Shown here: positions 54,863 to 62,678 of the stretch, piece after piece | Position numbering within the stretch: the first letter of the stretch is position 1 | Layout: each line of letters starts with the position of its first letter | Source of the DNA: Kofleriaceae bacterium | GTDB taxonomy: Bacteria; Myxococcota_A; Polyangia; Haliangiales; Haliangiaceae | Direction: 5' to 3' | Length of the DNA stretch: 64,000 bases | Assembly (NCBI GenBank): GCA_018057825.1 | Contig: JAGPCY010000032.1 | Span: 48,599 to 112,598, forward strand | Translations under genes and position numbers: made by a program | Notes under the pieces: model-generated | Told to the model about the DNA's origin: nothing | The model's input: only the letters and a program-made list of their open reading frames with translations | The model's database searches: none

Positions 54863-55407
54863 ACGAGCGCGGCGTCATCGATGACGGCCTCGGCCTGGCG
54901 GCGGCGACCGAGCGGGCGGCGGTGGCGAGGGCGGTCTTGGTCGAGGCGACTCCCGAGGAGCTTGGGCGCGCGGTCGCGGCCGTGGCCGCGCTCCTGGGTG
55001 GCCCACACTGCGCGCTCGACGGCCGGCCGCCGGACGAGTGGGTCTTGCTCGCGATCGCCGAGCTGCTAGCCGACGGTCGCCCGCTGGCGCCCGGCCTGCC
55101 TCTGTGGATCGCGGTGCGGGACCGGGCAGCCGAGATGATCGATGGACGGCGGCCGGCGGCGCCGACGAGCGCGACCGCCGCGTTTCGTGCTCTCGAGCGC
55201 CGCGTGGTCGCCCGGCTCGTGCCGCAACGGCTCGACACGTCGGCGGAGCGAGTCTTGGGCGCGCTCTACGACGGGATCACCCGGACCGAGGCGATCGCGG
55301 CCTCGCTGGGGATGCCGGTGGCCGAGGTCATCGCGGCCCGGCGGGCGATCGCCCGGACCGCGCACGACGTCGCCGCCGAGACGCGAGGGGAGCCCCGCCG
55401 TGCGTAA
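54859..55407 (+). CDS. Hypothetical protein with sigma region 4-like HTH
   Basis: 182 residues. The C-terminal part (RLDTSAERVLGALYDGITRTEAIAASLGMPVAEVIAARRAIARTAHD) has the spacing of sigma region 4 or LuxR-type HTH: helix, turn, recognition helix. The N-terminal two-thirds is Ala-rich helix without sigma region 2. Overlaps the next gene by 8 bp. Confidence 0.55.
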   Translation: MNERGVIDDGLGLAAATERAAVARAVLVEATPEELGRAVAAVAALLGGPHCALDGRPPDEWVLLAIAELLADGRPLAPGLPLWIAVRDRAAEMIDGRRPAAPTSATAAFRALERRVVARLVPQRLDTSAERVLGALYDGITRTEAIAASLGMPVAEVIAARRAIARTAHDVAAETRGEPRRA

Positions 55408-55714
55408 GCCGCCGCTGTGGCTCTTTGTCGACATCGATCGGCTGGCCGAGGCGATCGATCGCGAGCGGACGCAAGCGCGGCCGGCGCTGAGTGAGGCCGA
55501 GCCATCGGCGGTCGAGCTGTTCGCCGTCGTGCGACGGTCTGCCGGCCTCCACGCGCGCATCCAGCCGATGCGGCCGGCCGCGGTCGCCCGGATGACCCGG
55601 GCCGAGCTGCGGCGGGTGCTCGGGCCGATCGTGGACGTCCTCGACGACGACGCCTTGCGGCGGCACGCCTTGAAGGTGCTCGCCGGCGGCGAAGGGCTGG
55701 CGATGAAGAACTGA
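55400..55714 (+). CDS. Small hypothetical protein
   Basis: 104 residues from GTG. Begins PPLWLFVDIDRLAEAIDRERTQ; helical, charged, no known motif. It overlaps the preceding gene, supporting a single operon. A 112-bp gap with an inverted repeat follows. Confidence 0.5.
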   Translation: MRKPPLWLFVDIDRLAEAIDRERTQARPALSEAEPSAVELFAVVRRSAGLHARIQPMRPAAVARMTRAELRRVLGPIVDVLDDDALRRHALKVLAGGEGLAMKN

Positions 55715-55727
55715 ACGATGGTTGAAG

Positions 55728-55759
55728 CGACGGTCACTCTTGCGCGGGAGGGACCGTCG
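55728..55759. promoter_or_regulatory. Inverted repeat upstream of sigma-like gene
   Basis: CGACGGTC and GACCGTCG, 8-bp perfect arms with a 16-nt spacer, about 70 bp upstream of the sigma-like gene start. Could be an operator or the end of the previous operon. Confidence 0.4.
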
Positions 55760-55826
55760 TTGGACCAAGGGCCGGCCGTTCTGGCCCGGGGTCGAAGCTG
55801 TTGCGCGCAGTGGGAGTCAAACGACG

Positions 55827-56486
55827 ATGCATACCGACATGATCGAGGTGGAGCGGACCAAGCAGGAGCAGGAGATCGGATCCGTGCCGTGGGCGCGCGC
55901 GCTGCGCGTGGCCCTGACGGCGCGGTGTCTCCGGGAAGCCGTCGCCCGGGTCGAGGCCCGGACCCGCGGGCGCACGTTCGGCGGCGAGTCGGCCGAAGAC
56001 CTCGTGCAGCAGGCGGTCATGGCAACCCTTGCCGGCGCCGGGGGCTGGGTGCCGGGGGCGCCGCTGGCGGACCACCTGGCGACGCTGGCCGAGGGCCGGA
56101 TCCGAAGCCTGACCCGTCGGGCGATCCGGGTGGTGGCCCTGCCCGCGGACGACGGGGGCGGAAGCGACGACGGCGACGGCGGTGCGCCGATCGGGGCCGG
56201 CGCGAGCGGGGGCGATGGTGTCGACCCGGCGCTCGCGGTGATGCCGCGGATGATCGAGCGCCTCGATGCGGCGCGCGCGCTGCGTCGGGTGGGGATGGAG
56301 CTGGCCGGGAGCGGCGACCTGGCCGCGGCGCGCGCCGTGACCGCGCTCTGCCAGGGCATCCCGGCGAACGACGCCGAGCTGGCGCGGGCGCTGGGCGTGA
56401 CGGAGTCGGACGCGGTCGCGGTGCGGCGACGCCTGGCGTACCGTGCGCGCCGGGTCGTCGCGCCACCGAACAAGGCGGCGGCATGA
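55827..56486 (+). CDS. Sigma-70/ECF-like protein
   Basis: 219 residues. Region 2-like: TARCLREAVARVEARTRG, ESAEDLVQQAVMATLAGAG and LATLAEGRIRSLTRRAIR, which parallels the AEDLVQExF and TxAxNxxxDxxRR elements of ECF factors. A Gly/Asp linker follows, then a region 4-like HTH (ALCQGIPANDAELARALGVTESDAVAVRRRLAYRARRVV). Divergent from canonical sigma sequences, so could be a dedicated element-encoded sigma or a replication/regulatory protein of similar fold. Confidence 0.6.
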   Translation: MHTDMIEVERTKQEQEIGSVPWARALRVALTARCLREAVARVEARTRGRTFGGESAEDLVQQAVMATLAGAGGWVPGAPLADHLATLAEGRIRSLTRRAIRVVALPADDGGGSDDGDGGAPIGAGASGGDGVDPALAVMPRMIERLDAARALRRVGMELAGSGDLAAARAVTALCQGIPANDAELARALGVTESDAVAVRRRLAYRARRVVAPPNKAAA

Positions 56487-56728
56487 CGGGCGAGCCCCCG
56501 AAGCCGGACCCGGCGGAAGCCCTCGCGTCGGCGGCTGGGGATGCGGTCGACCGGTACATCGCGCGCGTGGAAGCGGCCGGCGAGCCGTCGCCCGAGCTGG
56601 CCGCGCGGATCGACGCGATGCCGGCGACCGAGTTGGTAGCGCATGCGGCGGTGTCGCTCGGCGCGGCGGCCGAGTGGCTGACCGAGGACGAGCTTCGGGC
56701 GTACCTGCGGCGGACGTGGCGGCCGTAG
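56483..56728 (+). CDS. Small hypothetical protein coupled to sigma-like gene
   Basis: 81 residues; ATGA overlap with the sigma-like gene. Acidic and helical (AEALASAAGDAVDRYIARVEAAGEPSPELAARID), no membrane helix. Candidate regulator of the sigma-like protein by position only. Confidence 0.5.
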   Translation: MTGEPPKPDPAEALASAAGDAVDRYIARVEAAGEPSPELAARIDAMPATELVAHAAVSLGAAAEWLTEDELRAYLRRTWRP

Positions 56729-56776
56729 GCGATGTACAACTGCGGCCCGTTGATGCAGGACTTGCGGCCGGTAGGC

Positions 56777-56782
56777 TATACT
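56777..56782 (+). promoter_or_regulatory. -10 element TATACT, 8 nt before start codon
   Basis: TATACT is a 5/6 match to TATAAT and lies 8 nt before the ATG of the next gene; the nearest -35-like TTGATG is 21 nt upstream. Suggests leaderless transcription. Confidence 0.45.
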
Positions 56783-56790
56783 CCTGCCAC

Positions 56791-57489
56791 ATGGAGGCCG
56801 TTTCGTTTGCAGTAGCGGCGCTGTCGCTGGCGCTTTCAGGGCTAACGGCATGGCTTACGTTGGGACGTCGGGGACGGGTGAGAGTCGCCCAGTTGCCAAC
56901 CGTCTACTTCGGTCCTGACGCCGGCCGCATGAAGCACCCAAAGGTGTTCATCCGGGCCCTTCTCTACTCGACGGCGTCGCGCGGCACCTTGATCGAGGGA
57001 ATGTTCGTACGCCTGCGGCGCGGCGACTCCGTGCAAACGTTCCCTGTCTGGGTCTACGGTTCAGGGCGGGGCCAGCTGGCGCGCGGCGCAGGTGTACTTG
57101 CGCCGCAGATGGGCGTTGCCGCCGATCACCACTTCCTACTCCCGAGCGATGGGACCTCGTACACCTTCCTGGCGGGCATCTATCACCTCGATTTGTTCGC
57201 TGTGGTCGCTAACAAGCGCGAGCCTGCCCTCCTCACATCGATCGAACTCGCGGTCACGGCCGATCAGGCCAAAATTCTCAGAGAGGACCCCTCGCGGGGG
57301 CTCTACTTCGATTGGGGACCGGACACCCGGCGGTACATCGGCGATGTGAAGGACGCCCGTCCCTCGGTCGAGCGCACCGAGGATCCGTTGCTCGCCATGA
57401 TGGGTGCAATCGCGGCCCTCCCGCCAGCGCCACCGCATGGCCCTGGGCGCGAGCTTGCAGGTGCGGAGGCCACCGATCCTCGAAAGTAG
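56791..57489 (+). CDS. Membrane-anchored hypothetical protein
   Basis: 232 residues. One N-terminal membrane helix (FAVAALSLALSGLTAWLTL, about 5-24) and a globular domain with strands around VFIRALLYSTASRGTLIEGMFVRL and LPSDGTSYTFLAGIYHLDLFAVV. Composition is less GC-skewed than its neighbours, suggesting recent acquisition. No family recognised. Confidence 0.6.
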   Translation: MEAVSFAVAALSLALSGLTAWLTLGRRGRVRVAQLPTVYFGPDAGRMKHPKVFIRALLYSTASRGTLIEGMFVRLRRGDSVQTFPVWVYGSGRGQLARGAGVLAPQMGVAADHHFLLPSDGTSYTFLAGIYHLDLFAVVANKREPALLTSIELAVTADQAKILREDPSRGLYFDWGPDTRRYIGDVKDARPSVERTEDPLLAMMGAIAALPPAPPHGPGRELAGAEATDPRK

Positions 57490-57568
57490 GCGCGTAGCAG
57501 GTAGCCGGATCGGGCCGACGCTGATCCGGTGGCGGGGTCGCCGTGAGCTCGGGTCCCCGCCTCCTGTC

Positions 57569-57919
57569 TTATCCGGCGCTTGCGCTGTCTCGGAGGGGAT
57601 CGCGGCCGATCCGGAAGCTGACCGAACCGGGCCGGGGTCCAGGGCTCGCGTAGGCGCGCGCGGCGGCCTGGGCACAGGCACGGGCGAGGGCTTCGGCCAG
57701 GCGCGGATCGTCGGCGACATCGGCGACCTTGGCGTGCGCGAGGGCGCGAAGGCGCGGCGACTCGTCCCAGGCTGGCCAGGGCTGCCCGGGGCGCGCGCGG
57801 TGGACGGCTTCGCCCCAGCGCTGGCCGGCGGCGCGGGCGTAGCCGAGATGCCAGGCGAGGCGTTGGTCGAGGCACGCGTCGCACAAGGGCGGCGCGCCGC
57901 GGCAGGTGGAGCAGGTCAT
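57569..57919 (-). CDS. Small zinc-ribbon-like protein
   Basis: 116 residues. N-terminal CSTCRGAPPLCDAC holds two Cys pairs, a probable zinc knuckle; the rest is Ala-rich helix. Third gene in the minus-strand group with the two receivers. The opposite-strand frame lacks such motifs and was rejected. Confidence 0.5.
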   Translation of the reverse strand: MTCSTCRGAPPLCDACLDQRLAWHLGYARAAGQRWGEAVHRARPGQPWPAWDESPRLRALAHAKVADVADDPRLAEALARACAQAAARAYASPGPRPGSVSFRIGRDPLRDSASAG

Positions 57920-57960
57920 GCGGCGGGGATAGTGTCGCCGGCGTCTGACGCCAACCGAGC

Positions 57961-58335
57961 CTAGCGGCGCTTGCACCTGGCCATGATCTGGACCGTGGCG
58001 GGCAGCTCGAACGGCTTGCTGAGGAGGTCGAGGTCATCGACGCCTTGCAGGCGCGCGGCGTGATGCTCGCTGATCTCGCCGCTGACGACGACGGCGGGGC
58101 ACTGGTGGCCCCGGGCCCGCGCCGCGGTGATGAGTTCGGCGCCATCGAGACCCGGGAGATCGAAGTCCGTGACGATCAGGTCGACCTCGCCCGGGTGTAG
58201 CCCCGCGAGCGCGTCTTCCGCGTTGGCGAATACCCGCACGTCGGCGCCACAGGCGACAAGCGCTCGGCTGAGGGCGCGACGGACGGCGAGGTCGTCGTCG
58301 ATCAACGCGACCACGAGGGCTTCCGAGCGACACAT
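57961..58335 (-). CDS. Single-domain response regulator (CheY-like) 1
   Basis: 124 residues, receiver only. Acidic pocket D13-D15, phosphoacceptor D57 (IVTDFDLPG), Ser/Thr at VVSGE and K107 in LSKPFE. No output domain. ATG chosen; a GTG three codons upstream is possible. Follows receiver 2 by 22 bp. Confidence 0.85.
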   Translation of the reverse strand: MCRSEALVVALIDDDLAVRRALSRALVACGADVRVFANAEDALAGLHPGEVDLIVTDFDLPGLDGAELITAARARGHQCPAVVVSGEISEHHAARLQGVDDLDLLSKPFELPATVQIMARCKRR

Positions 58336-58357
58336 CGGGCTCACCGTCGCACAGACG

Positions 58358-58756
58358 CTAGGCCAGATCGTGATCCTCGTGGGTACGGGTCAGGTACCGA
58401 GCGATGACGCGTTGCGTGTCTGACGGGCCCATCGGCTTCTCGACGATGTCGACATCGGCGAGGTGGTAGCGCGCGAGGTCTTCGGCGCGGTCGTGAGGGG
58501 ACCGACTGGTGATCAAGACGGTCGGGTAGCGATGGCCGCGCGCGCGGGTCGTCGCGATCAGGGCGGACCCGCTCAACCCGGCCAGCTCGAAGTCCGTCAC
58601 CAGGAGATCGACGGCGATCGTATCGAGGTACCGGAGGGCCCGCTCGGCCGTGCGGAAGGGCGCGACGATCACCTCGGGGCGGCCAAGCATCCGGCGGATG
58701 GCGCGGCGCGTGGCCTCGTCATCGATGACGAGAGCGACCACAAGCGGGCTCACCAT
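58358..58756 (-). CDS. Single-domain response regulator (CheY-like) 2
   Basis: 132 residues. Receiver residues D12/D13, D55 (LLVTDFELAG), T/S in LITSRSP and K107 in VEKPMG are all present. Similar to its neighbour along the whole length, so the pair arose by tandem duplication. Neither has a kinase gene nearby. Start uncertain by a few codons (Met also at 58765 and 58777). Confidence 0.85.
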   Translation of the reverse strand: MVSPLVVALVIDDEATRRAIRRMLGRPEVIVAPFRTAERALRYLDTIAVDLLVTDFELAGLSGSALIATTRARGHRYPTVLITSRSPHDRAEDLARYHLADVDIVEKPMGPSDTQRVIARYLTRTHEDHDLA

Positions 58757-58844
58757 CCGGAGCATGCGGATGAGCATGCCACGAACGGCCACCCCGGACG
58801 GGTAGATGATCGGTAGACGCGAGGTGACGGTCGCGAACCGGTGA

Positions 58845-58850
58845 TATGGT
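58845..58850 (+). promoter_or_regulatory. -10-like hexamer TATGGT, 6 nt before start codon
   Basis: TATGGT ends 6 nt before the GTG at 58857; GTGACG lies 15 nt upstream as a weak -35. Fits the leaderless pattern. Confidence 0.4.
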
Positions 58851-58856
58851 CCGGCC

Positions 58857-59273
58857 GTGACGTGGTTGCGGACGATGGCGGGCGCGCCCTGGCGTGCGAA
58901 GCGGGCGACCCTCGGCTTCTTCCTGATGCATGAGGCCGGCGAGGGTGCGCTCTGGCGGTGGGTCACCGATGACCGCGGGGCGCGCCTCCGGTTTGACCTG
59001 GCGGTCAGCCGTGACGAGCTGGTGACCGCGGCGGGGGTGCGGCCGGGCTGGTACCAGCTCATCCCGATCGACCACGCGGGCCAGCTCACGCAGGACCCGC
59101 CCGCGATGATCGCCGCGACCGGGGGCCCGGCGGCCGATGTCCTGGGGGCGGGGTCGAGCGTCGGCGGTGCGCGAGCCGTCGATCGCATCCCTCCGCACGC
59201 GTCGCGACCGGTGAGTGACCGCCTGTTCCGGACGCTGCGGCGGCCCCGACCGGGTCACCGACCGGGTCACTGA
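58857..59273 (+). CDS. Hypothetical protein sharing an N-terminal domain with the 59590 gene product
   Basis: 138 residues from GTG. Residues ~20-85 (ALWRWVTDDRGARLRFDLA, GVRPGWYQLIPIDHAGQL) align with the N-terminal domain of the larger protein 0.3 kb downstream (PAGKYRLDPIDEHGQP), including the pattern PGxYxLxPIDxxGQ. The remaining C-terminus is disordered. Function unknown. Confidence 0.6.
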   Translation: MTWLRTMAGAPWRAKRATLGFFLMHEAGEGALWRWVTDDRGARLRFDLAVSRDELVTAAGVRPGWYQLIPIDHAGQLTQDPPAMIAATGGPAADVLGAGSSVGGARAVDRIPPHASRPVSDRLFRTLRRPRPGHRPGH

Positions 59274-59287
59274 CGGGGTCGCGTGAC

Positions 59288-59416
59288 GTGATCCCGACCG
59301 GTTGGGCGGTGGTCGCCGCGGTCGGCGACGGGGTCGCGGAGGTCGCCGACCGGGTGCGCCGACCACTTGCGCGCGCGGCGTCGGTCGCGGTCGCGGTCGT
59401 CGAGGCGGTGGCCTGA
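59288..59416 (+). CDS. Candidate 42-residue small protein
   Basis: GTG start 14 bp after the preceding stop; sequence begins IPTGWAVVAAVGDGVAEVA and is amphipathic or hydrophobic. No homologue recognised; tandem CGACCGGGTCAC repeats lie just upstream. Supported only by gene spacing. Confidence 0.3.
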   Translation: MIPTGWAVVAAVGDGVAEVADRVRRPLARAASVAVAVVEAVA

Positions 59417-59448
59417 CCCCTGCCGCAAGCGTGCGTGCCAAGAATCTT

Positions 59449-59514
59449 CGAAATCGACCGAGGGGTTTCGTAAAAAGGGCCGGTCTCGTGCCTCTAGGAG
59501 TAGAGGCCCCGAGA
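59449..59514 (+). promoter_or_regulatory. Structured leader or terminator upstream of the 59590 gene
   Basis: Two nested stems. The first is CGAAA/TTTCG (59449-59453 with 59466-59470). The second is GCCTCTA-GGAG-TAGAGGC (59490-59507) enclosed by TCTCG/CGAGA (59484-59488 with 59510-59514), followed by TTT. Could be a small intrinsic terminator or an RNA regulator of the following gene. Confidence 0.5.
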
Positions 59515-59589
59515 TTTCGGCGCGCCTCCCCTGCCTCGGGGCCCGAGGTGCGCGCGGTGTGGACCGCGCCGGTAGCGGAGGGAACGCCC

Positions 59590-61650
59590 ATGTCCCAGCT
59601 CGCGATCAATCAGCAAGGCGAGCCCTTCACCGTGCCGCCCGAGGCGCGCACCTGGCTGGTGCGCCGGATGCACGACTCGCCGCGCGGCGGTCCCCAGCGC
59701 ACGCCGGGGCTCGATGGCGGTCCGGTCACGATCCCGATCTCGGCCGATCTGTCGGAGTTCCGCGCGCACCTGCGCGGCCAGGGCCTCCCGGCGGGGAAGT
59801 ACCGGCTCGATCCGATCGACGAGCACGGCCAGCCGGTGCGCGGCCCGTCGGCGTACTTGGTCCTCCCGCCGGAGCGCCCCGAGCGCGGCGAGCTGCGCAA
59901 CGCGGGCCCCGCCGTGGGGCCAGCGCCGGTGATGGTCGCGGCGGCGGCGCCGCTGGCGCACGCGATCGCGACGGCGCGCCCGGTCGACCTGTCGACCGGG
60001 CCGGCCTTTCCGTTGCCGGTTCCGGCCCACCTGACCGGCGAGCAGTACTTGCTGGGCGAGGCGATCCGCGCGCTGGCGGCGAGCAACGCGACGTTGACGG
60101 CGTCGGTCGCGACCCTGATGGGGTCGGCCGCGGATCTGCTGCGCGCGGCGGATGGCGCGGCGATGCCCAAGCGCCGGCCGACGGCGGCCCCGGCGGTAGC
60201 GCCGGCGCCGCAGGTGATCGTGCAGCCGATCCCGACGCCCGTGTACGGGCCTGGCGAGGGCGACGACGACGACGATCGCGAGGAAGCGCCGCCGCCGCCC
60301 GAGGCGAAGCCGGCGTGGCAAGACAAGCTCGGCGATCTGATCGGCGAGCTGTGGCCCATGGCGCAGATGTTCATCAACGCCAAGCTCGAGGACATGGCGA
60401 GCGGCGGGGCCGGGGCGATGACCGCCGCGGCGTCGATGGCGGCGCCGGTGATGCCGCCGCCGGCTGCGGTGATGCCGCCGGCCCCGCCGCCGCCGATGGC
60501 GCCCCCCTCGTCGATGGGCCCGCCGCGGGTCGCGCCGGCGCGCAACGCTCGGCCGCCGATCTCGAACGATCCGCTCACCGAGGAAGAGCGCGCGCGGCTC
60601 CCGGCCGCCTGGGCGCACCTCAACGCGGTCGCGCGCCGGATCGGTCCGGTGTGGCGCCCGAAGTTCGAGGCCGAGCTGTCGCGCATGACCCCGACCGCGC
60701 GCGATCGGCTGGCGCTGCACGCGAGCACGATGACGCTCGCGGCGGCGAGTGCGGAGGCGGTGCGTCAGCTCGGCGTCGCGGAGACCTTGCGAGCGAACCA
60801 AGCGGCGGCGGCGCTGGCGAACCTGCCCGATGACGCGTTCGACGTGGGCGGCGACGACGCGCCGCTATCGGTCGTGCCGTCCGAGGTCGATCCGTACGCC
60901 CCGACCGCTGCCGAGCTGCCGACGCCGGAGCAGGTCGCCGCGACGGTCGCGGGCGCGGCGCGCAACGCGGCCCCGGCGGCGCCGGTGGCTCCGAGCGGCG
61001 CCCCGGCGGTGTCGCCGCTGGCCGACCTGTACAACAACCTCGTGAACGAGGGTTCGTTCCTGTCGCCCTGGTTGGAGCGAGTCCCGGGCGGTGCCGCCGG
61101 CGTCGAGGCGATGATCCACGCGCTGGCCCCCGAGGCGTTGCCGCTGATCAACGAGCGGTTGGCGGCCGTGGGCGCCCCCTTCGATGACCTGGCGCGGCAG
61201 GCTGGCGTCAACCTCCCGCCCGCCGCGACCGGCGTGCTCCCGCGGAACCAGCGCGGCGTCGTCTACCTCGGACCGGGCGAAGCGCCGACCGCGCCCCCGG
61301 CCACCGCCGCGGCGCCGGCCCGGGCCGCATCGACCGCCAGCGCGCCGGCTCCGGCCGCGCCGGCCCCGGCCGCGCCGGCCCCGACCGCACCGGCCCCGGC
61401 CGCGTCGACCGCCAGCGCGCCGGCCCCGAACATGGCCGCTGCGCTCAAGCGGATGGCCGAGATCATGCCGCATCTGTCCGCGCCCGAGCAGGCGACCGCC
61501 CGCACGATCGCGATGCGCATCCCGACCGCCGAGCGAAACCAGCTCATGGCGGCGATCGTCGCGGCGCCGATCGATCGCGCCGTCACGATCGTGCGCGACA
61601 TCTTGCGCGACTACGACGCGACCGGTCGCCCGTTCGACGTCGCCGCGTAG
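59590..61650 (+). CDS. Large Ala/Pro-rich hypothetical protein with shared N-terminal domain
   Basis: 686 residues, start after the GGAACGCCC spacer. The N-terminal ~100 residues form the domain shared with the upstream gene (VTIPISADLSEFRAHL, PAGKYRLDPIDEHGQP). A helical segment (about 150-190), an acidic part, and Pro/Ala linkers follow; a second helical part (about 330-400) includes LTEEERARLPAAWAHLNAV. A long PAP linker (about 570-615) leads to the C-terminal helical domain (ALKRMAEIMPHLSAPEQATA, VTIVRDILRDYDATG). No membrane helix or enzyme motif. It could be an element-encoded structural or scaffold protein; there is no evidence for a phage head protein. Confidence 0.6.
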   Translation: MSQLAINQQGEPFTVPPEARTWLVRRMHDSPRGGPQRTPGLDGGPVTIPISADLSEFRAHLRGQGLPAGKYRLDPIDEHGQPVRGPSAYLVLPPERPERGELRNAGPAVGPAPVMVAAAAPLAHAIATARPVDLSTGPAFPLPVPAHLTGEQYLLGEAIRALAASNATLTASVATLMGSAADLLRAADGAAMPKRRPTAAPAVAPAPQVIVQPIPTPVYGPGEGDDDDDREEAPPPPEAKPAWQDKLGDLIGELWPMAQMFINAKLEDMASGGAGAMTAAASMAAPVMPPPAAVMPPAPPPPMAPPSSMGPPRVAPARNARPPISNDPLTEEERARLPAAWAHLNAVARRIGPVWRPKFEAELSRMTPTARDRLALHASTMTLAAASAEAVRQLGVAETLRANQAAAALANLPDDAFDVGGDDAPLSVVPSEVDPYAPTAAELPTPEQVAATVAGAARNAAPAAPVAPSGAPAVSPLADLYNNLVNEGSFLSPWLERVPGGAAGVEAMIHALAPEALPLINERLAAVGAPFDDLARQAGVNLPPAATGVLPRNQRGVVYLGPGEAPTAPPATAAAPARAASTASAPAPAAPAPAAPAPTAPAPAASTASAPAPNMAAALKRMAEIMPHLSAPEQATARTIAMRIPTAERNQLMAAIVAAPIDRAVTIVRDILRDYDATGRPFDVAA

Positions 61651-61714
61651 ACCTCGCGCCCATCGCGCGGCACTGCGTCGCGCTCCACTCCCCTTCATCG
61701 AAGAGGCACCACCC

Positions 61715-61963
61715 GTGAACCTCACCGCCACCCGTCCGTCTTCCGTCCCCCGCCGGTCGCTGGTCGACCGCTCCCTCGCGTGGCTCCGCGCGGCGAGCGC
61801 GAGCGCGTTCGCACTCATCCGGCGCACGGCGACCGCTGCGCACCTCCGCGCGCGGGGTCTCGCGGACCGCGCCGCCGCCGCCCTCGGCACCTCGCCGCGC
61901 GTCGTCGCGCTCGCCGCGCTCGCGCTCTTGGTCGTCGTCTTCATCCTCCTCGCCGGGCGCTAG
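61715..61963 (+). CDS. Small basic protein with C-terminal membrane helix
   Basis: 82 residues from GTG. The basic N-terminal half (RSSVPRRSLVDRSLAWLRAA) is followed by a C-terminal helix (VVALAALALLVVVFILLAG) ending in GR, so tail-anchored topology. Follows the large protein gene by 64 bp. No family recognised. Confidence 0.55.
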   Translation: MNLTATRPSSVPRRSLVDRSLAWLRAASASAFALIRRTATAAHLRARGLADRAAAALGTSPRVVALAALALLVVVFILLAGR

Positions 61964-62120
61964 CTGGCGGTACGGCGCCGAGACTCGCCGATTCGCACTC
62001 GACGCAGAACGGCTCGGAAGTGATCGCGGCTCCCGCGGGTTCGGGTCGATGGAGGACAGCCAGCGCGGCGAGGTGCCGCGTCGGTCCTTGTCCTGTCCAA
62101 CATCACCGGAAGGCCTACCT

Positions 62121-62510
62121 GTGTCTATTCACGTCCAGACCTCTGAGCCCGACAACGATGATACGCCGATCGACTACGCCCCCATGCGCCGCGCTTGCGC
62201 CGCGCTGGTCGGGTGGGCTGCGGCTGTCGCGCGCGCTCGGGCGCCCGACGATGCCGAGGCCATCACGCGAGCGGAGACTGCCGTGCGCGTCCAACTCACC
62301 GGGCGGTGCTCGCCGCACGAGGGTCCCCACATGCGCGACTTGCTGGCCTGGAGCGCATCGTTGGCCGACGCGTGCGGGGTGGACCTCGGCCAACCGCTGG
62401 CGCCCCGCACTGGTGATCGCTTGCGCGGCGCGGCGATTACTCTGGCTGACTTGCTCGCCGCCCTCCTCGCGCGCCTGGGAGGTCAGGCGCGCAACGAGAA
62501 CCACGGCTAG
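62121..62510 (+). CDS. Small hypothetical protein preceding the integrase
   Basis: 129 residues. GTG with GGAAGG ribosome site 7 nt upstream (an ATG 24 codons earlier is less likely). Helical with acidic N-terminus (DNDDTPIDYAPMRRACAALVG) and hydrophobic C-terminus. Position next to the integrase suggests a role in the element, but no HTH of an excisionase is visible. Confidence 0.45.
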   Translation: MSIHVQTSEPDNDDTPIDYAPMRRACAALVGWAAAVARARAPDDAEAITRAETAVRVQLTGRCSPHEGPHMRDLLAWSASLADACGVDLGQPLAPRTGDRLRGAAITLADLLAALLARLGGQARNENHG

Positions 62511-62607
62511 CTTCGCCGGCCGAGCTAGCACCAGGCGCGCGCGGCCGATCCCTGGCGGGGCTCGCTCGCGACCCTCGGCGACCAGATTCGACCACGTTGA
62601 CGTTTTC

Positions 62608-62654
62608 CCCTTGCATCGGCCCGGCCACGCCTTACCTTCTCGCCCGTGCAAGGG
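62608..62654. promoter_or_regulatory. Inverted repeat upstream of integrase
   Basis: CCCTTGCA and TGCAAGGG are 8-bp perfect arms, 31 nt apart, just upstream of the integrase start; TTGACG lies at 62597. Possible operator or recombination-directionality site. Confidence 0.4.
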
Positions 62655-62678
62655 TTCGTCGACGGGAAAGGTTCTGCT

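Noticed and set aside
57404..57964. 186-residue protein on the plus strand
   Set aside because: The minus-strand frame has paired zinc-binding cysteines and fits the operon of receivers; the plus-strand frame is motif-free.
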